NCBI GenBank assembly: GCA_023664665.1
Contig: JAMPEY010000006.1
Coordinates: 62,001-126,000 of the forward strand
Reading direction: 5' to 3'
Origin: Lachnoclostridium sp.
GTDB taxonomy: Bacteria > Bacillota > Clostridia > Lachnospirales > Lachnospiraceae
DNA: 64,000 nt
In this document: positions 52,784 through 62,331 of the stretch, one piece after another
Position numbering within the stretch: position 1 is the stretch's first letter
How the letters are laid out: each line of letters opens with the position of its first letter
Position numbers and translations under genes: made by a program
The notes under the pieces: model-generated
What the model was told of the DNA's origin: nothing
What the model saw: only the letters and a program-made list of their open reading frames with translations
Databases searched by the model: none

Positions 52784-53749
52784 ATGAACGCAGTTTTAGA
52801 GCAGATCAGTAAAATTGGTATTGTTCCGGTTGTTAAGATTGACAATGCAGCAGATGCCCTTCCTTTGGCGAAGGCTCTGTGTGCAGGAGGACTTCCCTGT
52901 GCGGAGGTTACCTTCCGTACCGATGCGGCGGCAGAAGCTATCAAGATTATGACCGACAACTTCCCTGAGATGTGTGTAGGCGCAGGTACCGTTCTGAACG
53001 CAGAGCAGGTAGATGCAGCCGTAGCGGCAGGCTCCAAGTTTATCGTAAGCCCCGGTTTGAATCCCAGAACCGTAAAGTATTGCATCGAGAAGAATATCCC
53101 CATTACCCCCGGCACCTCAAGCCCCAGCGATATCGAGCAGGCTATCGAGCTGGGCTTAGATGTAGTAAAATTCTTCCCTGCAGAGCAGTCCGGCGGTCTG
53201 GCAAAGATTAAGGCTATGGCAGCGCCTTATGTAAACATGAAGTTCATGCCTACCGGCGGCGTAAATGCAAAGAACCTGACTTCTTATCTGGACTTCCCCA
53301 AGATTATCGCCTGCGGCGGTTCCTGGATGGTTCCCGGCGATTTGATTAACGCCGGCGAGTGGGATAAGATTGAACAGCTGACCAGAGAAGCAGTACAGAC
53401 CATGCTCGGATTTGAACTTGCGCATATTGGCATTAATGCTGAGAATGCGGCAGAGGCTGAGAAGGCTGCCAACCGTTTTGCATTTATCTTCGGCATGCCC
53501 GCAAAAGTCGGCAACAGCTCTGTATTTGCAGGTACGGCAGTAGAGGTTATGAAAGAGCCTTATCTTGGAAAGAATGGGCATATTGCAATCAGAACCAACT
53601 ACATAGTAAGGGCGATGAATTACTTGAGCAGCGTTCTGGGTGTTGAATTTGATGAGTCCACGGCCAAGAAAGATGCAAAGGGTAACTTAAAAGCTATTTA
53701 TCTGAAAGAAGAAATCGGCGGTTTCGCTGTACATCTCGTTCAGAAATAA
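52784..53749 (+). CDS. eda: KDPG/KHG aldolase with C-terminal VOC-like domain
   Basis: Cleaves 2-keto-3-deoxy-6-phosphogluconate to pyruvate and glyceraldehyde-3-phosphate. 321 residues, about 110 longer than a normal Eda. Residues 1-203 are the class I aldolase barrel: Glu41 in CAEVTFRT, the Schiff-base Lys129 in DVVKFFPAE and the phosphate loop GGVNAKNL. Residues about 210-321 (FELAHIGINAENAAEAEKA ... SVFAGTAVEVM ... GHIAIRTNYIVRAMNYL ... GGFAVHLVQ) look like a single vicinal-oxygen-chelate (glyoxalase) unit. GAGGAAA precedes the ATG. Confidence 0.9.
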   Translation: MNAVLEQISKIGIVPVVKIDNAADALPLAKALCAGGLPCAEVTFRTDAAAEAIKIMTDNFPEMCVGAGTVLNAEQVDAAVAAGSKFIVSPGLNPRTVKYCIEKNIPITPGTSSPSDIEQAIELGLDVVKFFPAEQSGGLAKIKAMAAPYVNMKFMPTGGVNAKNLTSYLDFPKIIACGGSWMVPGDLINAGEWDKIEQLTREAVQTMLGFELAHIGINAENAAEAEKAANRFAFIFGMPAKVGNSSVFAGTAVEVMKEPYLGKNGHIAIRTNYIVRAMNYLSSVLGVEFDESTAKKDAKGNLKAIYLKEEIGGFAVHLVQK

Positions 53750-53782
53750 GACAAATATATAAAAAAGAAAGGAATCAACAAA

Positions 53783-54814
53783 ATGGCAAAAGTAATTACC
53801 ATGGGTGAGATTATGCTGAGACTGTCCACCCCCAACAACGAGAAATTTATTCAGGCAGATGAGTTCGACATCAACTATGGCGGCGGCGAAGCTAATGTAG
53901 CGGTTTCCCTTGCCAACTACGGACACGATGCAGAGTTCGTAACTGCCGTACCTGATAATGAGATCGGTGAGTGCGCGGTTGCTGCTCTTAGGAAGTACAA
54001 TGTAAACACAGAGCATATTGCAAGATGCGGCGAGAGATTGGGTATCTATTATCTGGAGACCGGCTCTTCCATGAGGCCTTCCAAGGTTGTTTATGACAGA
54101 GCGCATTCTTCCATTTCTACCGCTACAGAAGCTGATTTTGACTTCGATGCTATTTTTGAAGGCGCTGATTGGTTCCACTTCACAGGAATCACCCCCGCTG
54201 TATCAGATGCTGCGGCAGAACTGACCGAGAAAGCTCTGATTGCTGCTAAGAAGCATGGCGTAAAGGTTTCTGTAGACTTGAACTTCCGTAAGAAACTGTG
54301 GTCCTCCGAGAAGGCTCAGAAGGTTATGACCAATCTGATGAAGTATGTCGATGTCTGCATCGGAAATGAAGAAGATGCAGAATTGGTACTTGGATTCAAG
54401 CCCGGCGATACCGATGTTACCAGCGGAGAGCTTGAACTTGCCGGCTATAAGTCCATTTTCGAGCAGATGGTTGAGAAGTTCAACTTTGAGTATTGTGTAT
54501 CTTCTCTCCGTGTAAGCCACTCTGCTTCCGATAACGGCTGGTCAGCTTGCATTTACTCCAGAGATACCAAGGAATTTTATCATTCCAAGGAGTACAGCAT
54601 CCATCCCATCGTTGACCGTGTAGGCGGCGGCGACTCCTTTGCGGGCGGCGTTATCTGCGGTCTGGTTGACGGCAAGAATTTCAAGGATGCTCTTGAGTAT
54701 GGCGTAGCAGCATCTGCATTGAAGCATACCATTCCCGGTGACTTCAATCTGGTATCCAGAAAAGAAGTTGAGACTCTGGCAGGCGGAGATGCTTCCGGAC
54801 GCGTACAGCGCTGA
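53783..54814 (+). CDS. kdgK: 2-keto-3-deoxygluconate kinase
   Basis: PfkB-family sugar kinase phosphorylating KDG to KDPG, the substrate of the upstream aldolase. 343 residues. Visible are the N-terminal GEIMLRLSTP, the NYGGGEANVAVSLA substrate loop and the C-terminal catalytic DRVGGGDSFAGGVICG anion-hole/Asp motif. GAAAGGAA precedes the ATG. It is the last gene of the operon before a strong terminator. Confidence 0.92.
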   Translation: MAKVITMGEIMLRLSTPNNEKFIQADEFDINYGGGEANVAVSLANYGHDAEFVTAVPDNEIGECAVAALRKYNVNTEHIARCGERLGIYYLETGSSMRPSKVVYDRAHSSISTATEADFDFDAIFEGADWFHFTGITPAVSDAAAELTEKALIAAKKHGVKVSVDLNFRKKLWSSEKAQKVMTNLMKYVDVCIGNEEDAELVLGFKPGDTDVTSGELELAGYKSIFEQMVEKFNFEYCVSSLRVSHSASDNGWSACIYSRDTKEFYHSKEYSIHPIVDRVGGGDSFAGGVICGLVDGKNFKDALEYGVAASALKHTIPGDFNLVSRKEVETLAGGDASGRVQR

Positions 54815-54881
54815 CGGAATGACGGGAAATATGAACGCAGTGCAAAAATGAAGTAAAAAATGAAATAAGAAATAAAATAAG

Positions 54882-54912
54882 AAAGTCTGCCGCAGGATGC
54901 GGCAGACTTTTT
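54882..54912. terminator. Strong terminator between kdgK and the convergent chemoreceptor gene
   Basis: AAAGTCTGCCGC (54882-54893) pairs perfectly with GCGGCAGACTTT (54899-54910) around AGGAT, ending in TTTTT. The A-rich left flank may let it serve the minus strand as well. Confidence 0.93.
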
Positions 54913-54930
54913 GTCAGGAATATTTTTGGA

Positions 54931-56334
54931 TTACCAGATGTTCTTAATAGGCGTTTCGTCCGTGTCGCCTGTGCTCTTGATGAGTTCGCGTAAGGCATTG
55001 ATGCATTCCACAAAACGCCCGTAAGCCTCGTGGGTCAGTTGGAAATGGCGCAATGCCGTTTCATCATCATGGTCTTCCTTGGCATACCAGGAATCGCAGG
55101 CATGCTGATGAACTTCTTCGTGTGCTTTTGCAAGCTCCTGCAGTTCCTTGGAGCCTGTAATGCGGGGATCGGTCTGGGCAGCTATCCATTTGCCCAGCTT
55201 ACAGCCTTTGGGATTGTTTAACTGCTCGATGCGGAGATGCTCAAACTCTGCAATATTGCTATATACACGCCATGTAAAGATTAAATGGTCAATTTCAAAC
55301 ACCGTAATCCAATCCAGAGTGGTAAGTTTGGAATTGTGCCTTGCCATATCGCTTCTGGCATTGTCTATATCGCGGGAAATACGGTACATATGGGTGCCGG
55401 TGGTAGAGCAGTCCTCACCCAGAGTCTTATAGCTGTCCGCCATGGTCTCAATATCGGAGATAAAGGACTTTGTCAGGGTGAACTGATTATTGATTTCGCT
55501 ATAAATACTGTCGATTTCCTTATTAATGGCATTCAACTGGTTATTCATGACATCCATGCTTTTGACGGATTTGTGTACGCTGGAGTTACCGTCCTGAAGC
55601 TGTCTGGTGGTCTGCTCCACGGAAGAGGAAAGGGAGGTGATGCCGGTCATCAGCTCACCTACATATTTTACGATATCCTCCGCGCAGGAAGTGGTGTTGG
55701 AGGACAATTCGCCCACCTGCTGTGCAACTACGGCAAAGCCCTTTCCGGCTTCTCCGGCGCGGGCGGCTTCAATGGAAGCGTTCAGCGCCAAAAGGCTGCT
55801 GTTCTGGGCCAGCTCCATGACAATATCTATAATTTTGTTAATTTGTTCCGCTTTCTCTTTAAATGCCAACACCTGAGTATTGATATCGGAAATCTGCCTG
55901 GAACATTCGTCCACAATGCGGATGCTGGAATTCATGCTTTCCGTACAATTGGTGGAAGTATTCATGACACTGTGGGAACTGTCCAAAATGTTCTGGGCGG
56001 AAGACTGGATGTTCTGGATGGAATCGCCCAAATCCTGACTGGAACTCCGCATACCGTTGATAGCTACGGTCTGTGAATTTACCTGCTCTAACATTTCTTT
56101 AATAACGGAATTATCGCCAATCTTGCGCATGGAGGCATTCAGCCTCATGACATAGGCATTGTTGGACTCCAACACATATTGAAGCAGACGGTTGTATTTT
56201 TCGGCAAATTCCGGATTATGGAATTCCGCCAGATCCAAAGGAGTAAAATCTCCTTCAAACACTCGGTCCATATATTGCGATAAACGCTTGGTATCTTCTT
56301 CATAAAAATTTACGGTTTCTTTCTTACGAAACAT
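54931..56334 (-). CDS. Soluble chemoreceptor (MCP) with C-terminal CZB zinc-binding domain
   Basis: 467 residues from ATG 56334, eight bases from GGGAGG. No membrane helix is visible, so it is cytoplasmic. Residues about 1-100 are a helical N-terminal part. The MCP signalling coiled coil follows, with the conserved hairpin [36 protein letters not shown]. The C-terminal about 120 residues are a chemoreceptor zinc-binding (CZB) domain: His in [16 protein letters not shown] and [11 protein letters not shown] receptors sense zinc or hypochlorous acid in other bacteria. A sigma-D-like promoter lies upstream. Confidence 0.92.
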   Translation of the reverse strand: MFRKKETVNFYEEDTKRLSQYMDRVFEGDFTPLDLAEFHNPEFAEKYNRLLQYVLESNNAYVMRLNASMRKIGDNSVIKEMLEQVNSQTVAINGMRSSSQDLGDSIQNIQSSAQNILDSSHSVMNTSTNCTESMNSSIRIVDECSRQISDINTQVLAFKEKAEQINKIIDIVMELAQNSSLLALNASIEAARAGEAGKGFAVVAQQVGELSSNTTSCAEDIVKYVGELMTGITSLSSSVEQTTRQLQDGNSSVHKSVKSMDVMNNQLNAINKEIDSIYSEINNQFTLTKSFISDIETMADSYKTLGEDCSTTGTHMYRISRDIDNARSDMARHNSKLTTLDWITVFEIDHLIFTWRVYSNIAEFEHLRIEQLNNPKGCKLGKWIAAQTDPRITGSKELQELAKAHEEVHQHACDSWYAKEDHDDETALRHFQLTHEAYGRFVECINALRELIKSTGDTDETPIKNIW

Positions 56335-56394
56335 ATGTGAGCCTCCCATCTCCAAATATGTTGCAAGTCTTATCCATTTAATGTTATCATATTT

Positions 56395-56420
56395 TTAGCG
56401 GCTTGGCTATAAAATTTTTA
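56395..56420 (-). promoter_or_regulatory. Sigma-D (sigma-28) promoter candidate of the chemoreceptor gene
   Basis: On the minus strand TAAA (complement of 56417-56420), 14 bases, then GCCGCTAA (complement of 56395-56402), one base off GCCGATAA. Transcription would start about 50 bases before the ATG at 56334. Confidence 0.6.
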
Positions 56421-56454
56421 GGGAAAGGTAAAATTTTCATAAAAATAGAAATGA

Positions 56455-56483
56455 TTGTAAATGTTGTTTCGGGATGCTATAAT
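56455..56483 (+). promoter_or_regulatory. Sigma-A promoter of the hybrid kinase gene
   Basis: TTGTAA (56455-56460), a 17-base spacer and TATAAT (56478-56483). Confidence 0.8.
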
Positions 56484-56516
56484 AAAGGAACTTGGGGAAA
56501 TCCCTTTCCAAACTTA

Positions 56517-56549
56517 TCAAATACCGCTTGCGCGGTGGAATGAGAGGAA
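56517..56549 (+). repeat. Hairpin-plus-ribosome-site repeat, copy at the hybrid kinase gene
   Basis: AAATACCGC-TTGC-GCGGTGGAATGAGAGGAA, almost identical to 20785-20813. GAGAGGA is the ribosome site for ATG 56552. The hairpin CCGC/GCGG sits just before the site and could mask or stabilise it. Confidence 0.7.
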
Positions 56550-56551
56550 AA

Positions 56552-59107
56552 ATGAAAGAGCGATTACGAAGCAGTACCATACGGTTTTTATTGTTCAGCA
56601 TTACATTTATAGCTGTTTTATGTGTCTGCACATTTTCGTTTCTGGCTGTTTATATGAATCGGAAAAGCACGGATGCTATTAAAAGGGTAGCAAATATTTA
56701 TATGTCCGGCATCAGTGAACAGGTATCAAGGCATTTTGAGACTGTTATAAGTCTTCGGATGGAGCAGGTGGAAGCTTTGGCGGATATGGTCAGGGCGGAC
56801 AATGAAGAGAATACCGGACAGATGTATGAAACTCTGGCCCACAGTGCGCGGGTGAGGGATTTTGACTATCTGGCATTTTATATGGAGGACGGAACCATAG
56901 AGGACATTTACGGAGAGCATATAGAATCCATCGACCCGCAGCCTTTTGTGAATTCCTTAAAGAACAGGGAGAAAAAGATTGCGCTGGGCGCTAATGATGA
57001 AGGAGAAAAAATCATTTTGCTGGGATGTCCCATCCAACATTCCGTAGCGGGCGGCAGGGAATCTATTGCGTTAGTTGCCGGAATACCGGCAAAATACCTT
57101 ACGGATACCTTGGCGCTTGAGACAAACGACCAGACTGTTTATTCTTTTATTATCAGAAGAGACGGAGATTATGTCATTCGGACCGCCGACGAATACCGCG
57201 ATAACTATTTTGAGCGGGTAGAATCCGTTTATGAAGATATTGACGGAAAAAGTACGGAGCAGTATCTTACGGAGTTAAGGGAGGCAATGGAGGCGCAGGA
57301 AGATTATTCTTCGGTATTTCAAATTTACGGAGAACGCCGGCATTTGTACTGCTCCAGCCTGCTTTCTTCCGAATGGTATCTCTTCACTTTTATGTCCTAC
57401 GATGCGCTGGATAATACGATTAGCGATTTCAGCCGCCATTGGGTTTTTCTTGCGATGGGATATTGCATTTTCATTGTGAGTGTTCTTTTGTGGTTATTTT
57501 CCCGATATTTCAGAATGACCAAAAAACAAATGGAGGAGCTGGAAGATGCAAAGCAGGCGGCAGAGCGCGCGAGCAAAGCAAAAAGTGAGTTTTTGTCCAA
57601 TATGAGCCATGATATCCGCACGCCTATGAATGCTATTGTGGGATTAACGGCGATTGCCGCATCCGATATAGATAACAAACAGAGCGTACAGAACTGCCTG
57701 AAAAAGATAACCACCTCCAGCAGACATTTGCTCGGCATTATCAATGATGTGCTGGATATGGCAAAAATCGAGAGCGGAAAGATGACCCTGAACCGGGAAT
57801 CCGTATCTTTGCGGGAATTGATGGATGGTCTGGTGAATATCATACAACAGCAGGTCAAGGTAAAAAAACAGAATTTTAATGTGAATATCCATGATATTAT
57901 CGCGGAAAATGTCTGTACGGACGGAGTGAGGCTGAACCAGATTTTATTGAATCTGCTGTCCAACGCAGTGAAGTTTACGCCGGAAGGAGGCTCTATCCAA
58001 GTCGGCGTATATGAGGAAGAATCACCCGAAGGCGAAGATTATGTCAGAGTGCATTTTCAGGTAAAAGACAACGGAATCGGTATGTCGCCGGAGTTCAAGG
58101 AGCATGTGTTTGAGTCCTTTGAAAGGGAGGACAGCGGCCGCGTACAAAGGACGGAGGGCACAGGTCTGGGCATGGCAATCTGTAAATACATTGTGGACGC
58201 CATGAACGGGGAAATCACTGTGGAGAGCGAATTGGGAAAGGGCACGGAGTTTCATGTGACGCTGGATCTGTTGAAGGAGGAAATCAGCGAGGTTGAAATG
58301 ATTCTGCCCAATTGGAACATGCTGGTGGTGGATGATGACAGGCAGCTTTGCGAAAATACAACACAATGCCTAAAATCCATCGGTATAGATGCGGAATGGA
58401 CCTTGAACGGAGAAAACGCCTTGCGGATGGTGGAAGAGAGACATCAGAAGAGTGCGGATTATCACATTATTCTGCTGGATTGGAAGCTTCCGGGAATGGA
58501 TGGAATCGAGACGGCAAGGGAAATCCGAAAGCTGATGGGAGAAGAGATTCCGATTCTGTTGATTTCCGCCTATGATTGGGCTGAGATAGAAGAGGAGGCC
58601 AGAGCGGCGGGCGTCAACGGATTTATTGCAAAACCTTTGTTCAAGTCCACTTTATTTTATGGGCTCAGACCTTATGCGGAATCCTTGGATGAATCCGCAA
58701 AGGAGCCTGAGAAAAAGGAGTTTGACTTGAACGGCAAAAAGATTCTGCTTGCGGAGGATTTGGAGCTGAACTGGGAGGTTGCGAAGGAGCTTTTGCACGG
58801 ACTCGGTCTGGAAGTGGACTGGGCGGAAAACGGTCAGATTTGTTTGAACATGTTTCAGAATTCCCAAGAGGGCTATTACGATGCGATTCTTATGGATGTG
58901 CGCATGCCGGTTATGAACGGCTATGAGGCAGCAAGGGCTATCAGGGCGTTAGAGCGGGCGGATGCCGGCAGGATACCCATTATAGCCATGACAGCGGATG
59001 CTTTTGCGGAAGATATACAAAAATGTCTGGATGCCGGTATGAATGCCCACACGGCAAAGCCCATTGATGTCAGGGAAGTGGCGAGGCTTTTGGAAAAGTA
59101 TCTCTAA
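56552..59107 (+). CDS. Hybrid sensor histidine kinase with two receiver domains
   Basis: 851 residues from ATG 56552. A membrane helix at about 12-35, an extracellular sensor domain of about 260 residues and a second helix near 295-318 are followed by the kinase core. The kinase core has phosphoacceptor His353 in NMSHDIRTPMNAIVG and ATPase motifs NLLSNAVKFTPEGG and GTGLGMAICKYIVD. Receiver 1 has Asp643 (LLDWKLPGMDG), and receiver 2 has Asp782 (LMDVRMPVMNG). There is no Hpt domain or DNA-binding output, so the signal must go to another protein. The 3' end overlaps the convergent gene by 38 bases. Confidence 0.93.
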   Translation: MKERLRSSTIRFLLFSITFIAVLCVCTFSFLAVYMNRKSTDAIKRVANIYMSGISEQVSRHFETVISLRMEQVEALADMVRADNEENTGQMYETLAHSARVRDFDYLAFYMEDGTIEDIYGEHIESIDPQPFVNSLKNREKKIALGANDEGEKIILLGCPIQHSVAGGRESIALVAGIPAKYLTDTLALETNDQTVYSFIIRRDGDYVIRTADEYRDNYFERVESVYEDIDGKSTEQYLTELREAMEAQEDYSSVFQIYGERRHLYCSSLLSSEWYLFTFMSYDALDNTISDFSRHWVFLAMGYCIFIVSVLLWLFSRYFRMTKKQMEELEDAKQAAERASKAKSEFLSNMSHDIRTPMNAIVGLTAIAASDIDNKQSVQNCLKKITTSSRHLLGIINDVLDMAKIESGKMTLNRESVSLRELMDGLVNIIQQQVKVKKQNFNVNIHDIIAENVCTDGVRLNQILLNLLSNAVKFTPEGGSIQVGVYEEESPEGEDYVRVHFQVKDNGIGMSPEFKEHVFESFEREDSGRVQRTEGTGLGMAICKYIVDAMNGEITVESELGKGTEFHVTLDLLKEEISEVEMILPNWNMLVVDDDRQLCENTTQCLKSIGIDAEWTLNGENALRMVEERHQKSADYHIILLDWKLPGMDGIETAREIRKLMGEEIPILLISAYDWAEIEEEARAAGVNGFIAKPLFKSTLFYGLRPYAESLDESAKEPEKKEFDLNGKKILLAEDLELNWEVAKELLHGLGLEVDWAENGQICLNMFQNSQEGYYDAILMDVRMPVMNGYEAARAIRALERADAGRIPIIAMTADAFAEDIQKCLDAGMNAHTAKPIDVREVARLLEKYL

Positions 59108-60887
59108 AACACCACGCAAGATTTAACGGAAGGGCTGCCATCACCGGAAGCATATAGCGTATTAAGGCATTTACGGGTGAAATAAGGCAGATTAACACAC
59201 ATCCCACGCAGGGAACCAAAAAGAATAAATCCTTTTTCCTTTCCCTGATTAACAGCCGAACCAACATTCCGATCAAAAGAAAATTATGCATACCGCAGCT
59301 ATAAAGTCCCCCAAACAGGGGCAGACGGCTCATCCACAGATGAGTCTGTCTGATTTGTTCCCGTATCTGACGATTGTCCAATACAAAGCAGGGAGCGAAA
59401 TCCATTTTGTCCCATGGCCAGCTTTCACCGATATCGTAGACTCCGATACCTTCCCAGAAGCATTCCCTGTCGGGGTAAAAATATCCGTAAGTGTGATTGA
59501 TAAATGCCTGCACATAAGTACCGGGATGTTTTAGAAACTGCTGCCACCAGACCTGTAGATAGGCTGTCAATGCTTTGGCGTCCGGATAATACACCATATA
59601 AGCTTTGACGGGGTCCGCGATTTCCGGTTGATAACTCTGTGCAACCGTTTCAAGGTCTGTCTCAAAAATTTCTTCTAAAACCATGCGTTCCTCAGGCGTT
59701 ACTTCCTCATAATGCTCCGTGAGATAGCGGGCTGTCTGTTGAAGGGGGACGGAAAGCATTTCCCGGACGGAACCCCGGGACACACCATATATTTGCCCCA
59801 GCCCTCCGTTGATCAGAGTACCAAGAATGGCGCCGGCAAGCATGGTGAAGTATACTTGCTTGTATTTCCTGCACAGCAAAAATCCTATTACCACAGAAAA
59901 CAAAATCAGATGGAGACCGTTGTTTCGGGAAAATACCATGAGCAGATTAGCAAGGAATAATGCGATGATAAGCAGCCTTTTTCTGACCTTTCCCCCGTTT
60001 AAGTTCTCTTCGGTTATGATATCCGCAGTGACTGCGGCAGAGAGCAGAAATGCAATATAAAATAAGGTATCTTTCACCATGGTATAACCGTACATCTGAA
60101 AAACGGAAAAGAAAGAAAAATATGCCAATGTTCCCCAGCGGATTATAATAGGGGTCTTCATTCGCCTTAACACGGACAGAGTGTAGGCAAAAACCAGCCA
60201 CTGCATCGCATACTGCGTGCCCGTATACAGGAAAAATGCCAGATTATCATGACCGAACAGCCTCTGGCCCAGACGGATGATGCCATCCATGAGAAGAGAC
60301 GCCGCTACAGGATAATGAGCGTCCCAATTGCCGGAACGCATATGAGACAGCTGCACATAGGCATCCGCCTCCAAGGTTCCCGGAAAAAAGCTGATGAGAA
60401 CAGGGAGAGAGCTGACAAAAATTACGGCAAGGGGGGCAAGGAAAGGATGTTGTTCAAATAACAGTTTTTCTGCCTTATTCCTGCAATCCCGGCGAAATAT
60501 TCGCTGATTATCCAAAAGACCGAAAATGAGCAGTAAAGCTCCCCGGTATAAACAGGAGAAGCCCAATAGAGACACAAAGGTTTTGCAGACTTGGGCGGGG
60601 CTTTCGATAAGCGGAGCGAAATTTCCGGATATTTCATAGCTTCTGCCCGTCACGGTGCATATGCTGAAAAAGGCAGCAGCCGGAAAGAGCCATTTGTCTC
60701 CCTGTAAAGTGTGCAGTGCCTTGTTTTGCACTGTCCAAAATGCTGCCGCCAGTCCCAGAAAAATAAATACGGATGCCATTTCCCAGTCATTTCCTGCCAA
60801 AGCATAAGTGCCCAGAAATGCCTGTACCAAAACTGCCGTCAGGTGCCAATGCTGTGATGTTTTGTTCTGTATTTTCCCGATTTTCAA
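59070..60887 (-). CDS. Large multi-pass membrane protein (DUF6020/GT-C-like)
   Basis: 605 residues with about 12-14 hydrophobic helices. The loop FFPGTLEADAYVQLSHMRSGNWDAHYPV after a membrane segment resembles the acidic first outer loop of GT-C glycosyltransferase-type proteins and of the DUF6020 family of clostridia. The long outer loop at residues about 375-500 is soluble. It probably handles a lipid-linked sugar in wall polymer synthesis, but no specific reaction can be named. Convergent 38-base overlap with the hybrid kinase. Confidence 0.65.
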   Translation of the reverse strand: MKIGKIQNKTSQHWHLTAVLVQAFLGTYALAGNDWEMASVFIFLGLAAAFWTVQNKALHTLQGDKWLFPAAAFFSICTVTGRSYEISGNFAPLIESPAQVCKTFVSLLGFSCLYRGALLLIFGLLDNQRIFRRDCRNKAEKLLFEQHPFLAPLAVIFVSSLPVLISFFPGTLEADAYVQLSHMRSGNWDAHYPVAASLLMDGIIRLGQRLFGHDNLAFFLYTGTQYAMQWLVFAYTLSVLRRMKTPIIIRWGTLAYFSFFSVFQMYGYTMVKDTLFYIAFLLSAAVTADIITEENLNGGKVRKRLLIIALFLANLLMVFSRNNGLHLILFSVVIGFLLCRKYKQVYFTMLAGAILGTLINGGLGQIYGVSRGSVREMLSVPLQQTARYLTEHYEEVTPEERMVLEEIFETDLETVAQSYQPEIADPVKAYMVYYPDAKALTAYLQVWWQQFLKHPGTYVQAFINHTYGYFYPDRECFWEGIGVYDIGESWPWDKMDFAPCFVLDNRQIREQIRQTHLWMSRLPLFGGLYSCGMHNFLLIGMLVRLLIRERKKDLFFLVPCVGCVLICLISPVNALIRYMLPVMAALPLNLAWCFRDTFPKASPLP

Positions 60888-60959
60888 TATTTTAAAACCT
60901 CCGTCGTTTTTGGAGCCGTTTTACAATCTTATTCTAGCATCCTATAAGCGACGGCGCAA

Positions 60960-61964
60960 TTATTTATTTCGGATTCTGTCAAGAGTAAATTTTATATCTG
61001 TTATTTCTTTATCCCCGCAAAAAATCCCGGAGATGGGGATGTCGCCGAAATATACGGAGGGTGTACTACTTTGGATTAAAGTAATTTTTGCCCAGCCATG
61101 CGAACCCGTAGAGTTGGCTCCTGCGGTAGTTTGGGGTGAATATTCTTTCCCTTTATATATAATGGTTGGAACTCCGCCAATATACCCGCTGCCGCCGCCT
61201 GCTCCGCCAATTCCGAGTAAATCTTCATCCAGCCCTCTGGCGGTGGAATATCCTCCGCCATACCAGCCGCCACCGCCGCCTGAACCGCCATGGACATTGT
61301 CTTCGTATCCGCCGGTGCCAAAACTTCCATTATAACCGGCACTGCCTCCCTTGCTGATTCCGCCTTCGGTCTGGCTTCCGCCGGTTCCTGCGCTGCCGTC
61401 AACCCCTGTCCATGAATAGTATCCGGGAATTCCGTCTTCTCCGTTTGCTCCGCCACCGGCTCCACCGTTTCCACCAGATTCATCAAGGTTCGTATTATAA
61501 CCATTGCCACCGCCGCCACCGCCGCCGGCAACAAGCAAAATCTCACCTTTTTGATTCAGATAATCCGCTAATGCTCCCTGCCCTGCTATGGATTTGGCGA
61601 TATGTGTAGCGCCGCCGCCATTGCCATAATATATACCGTTTTTAAGAAGCCCGGAGCTTCTGCCACCTCCGTTTGCTCCGCCATATCCTATGGGATAAGT
61701 TCCGTCAAAACTGCCCTGATAGGAAGTTCCACCCACACCGATATAGAGTTGTTCTCCTTTTTTCAAAAGCACATATCCGCAGCTTCCTCCGCCATATCCC
61801 CCGGGTTTTTGAGTAGTTCCATCCGTACCTGAGGGAAGTCCGGAACCGCCACATGCTCCGTATGCTTCTAATTGGTACAAGCCGTCTGAAGGAGCCGTAA
61901 AGACCTGAGGGGTAAAGGTATGTCCATCTCCGTTATAAACAAAAGTCTGTGAAAAGTCTGCCAT
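60960..61964 (-). CDS. Glycine-rich phage tail/adhesin-type protein
   Basis: 334 residues; GGGAGG precedes ATG 61964. The N-terminal FVYNGDGHTFTPQVFTAPSDGLYQLEAYGACGGSG is a beta-domain start. Then come about 180 residues dominated by Gly, Ser and Asn (VAGGGGGGGNGY, GGSGGGGGWYGGGYS), and a C-terminal HGWAKITLIQ strand plus a short unrelated tail. Such Gly-rich proteins form tail-fibre tips or adhesins in phages. It is the last gene of the minus-strand phage module; the 60888-60959 gap holds nothing recognisable. Confidence 0.7.
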   Translation of the reverse strand: MADFSQTFVYNGDGHTFTPQVFTAPSDGLYQLEAYGACGGSGLPSGTDGTTQKPGGYGGGSCGYVLLKKGEQLYIGVGGTSYQGSFDGTYPIGYGGANGGGRSSGLLKNGIYYGNGGGATHIAKSIAGQGALADYLNQKGEILLVAGGGGGGGNGYNTNLDESGGNGGAGGGANGEDGIPGYYSWTGVDGSAGTGGSQTEGGISKGGSAGYNGSFGTGGYEDNVHGGSGGGGGWYGGGYSTARGLDEDLLGIGGAGGGSGYIGGVPTIIYKGKEYSPQTTAGANSTGSHGWAKITLIQSSTPSVYFGDIPISGIFCGDKEITDIKFTLDRIRNK

Positions 61965-61967
61965 GAC

Positions 61968-62306
61968 TTAATCCTCCCTAATCATATATATCGTGTTGGA
62001 ATCATGGGCGGCAGCGTCATATTGCGACTGTGTCAATACAACGAAAGAATAACCGTTTAACCTATCTAACTGGTCTTGGAGCATTTTGCCCGCCTTGGCA
62101 GATAAGGATATATCTGACCTGGCAGTGGCGAGATTGTCCGTGATACCGTTAATGCTGCCTAATTTTTGCTGTAAGCTATTTCCATCATCAAATTCCACAT
62201 CGGATGCTTTTGTCCAAAAAGAAATCCGCTGCCAGAGTTTAGCGGCTTTATCAATCAAAACCCGGTGTACTCTGCCGGTTGCCACCTGTTCGTTCACTGT
62301 TGCCAT
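61968..62306 (-). CDS. Small phage tail-associated protein
   Basis: 112 residues from ATG 62306 (AAAGGA site); the frame is open further up without a ribosome site. It starts MATVNEQVATGRVHRVLIDKAAKLWQRISFWTKASDVEFDDG and ends with FVVLTQSQYDAAAHDSNTIYMIRED, the sort of unit that occurs repeatedly in phage tail and fibre proteins. It lies three bases upstream of the Gly-rich gene. Confidence 0.65.
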   Translation of the reverse strand: MATVNEQVATGRVHRVLIDKAAKLWQRISFWTKASDVEFDDGNSLQQKLGSINGITDNLATARSDISLSAKAGKMLQDQLDRLNGYSFVVLTQSQYDAAAHDSNTIYMIRED

Positions 62307-62331
62307 AAATTCACCATTCCTTTCTTTGGGT

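Noticed and set aside
55030..56076. Plus-strand frames opposite the chemoreceptor gene (including one of 263 codons)
   Set aside because: The minus strand encodes a clear MCP signalling domain and CZB motifs; the plus frames have no family features or ribosome sites.
60960..61900. Plus-strand Pro-rich frames opposite the Gly-rich gene
   Set aside because: Proline-rich antisense translation is the expected shadow of Gly codons; they lack ribosome sites.
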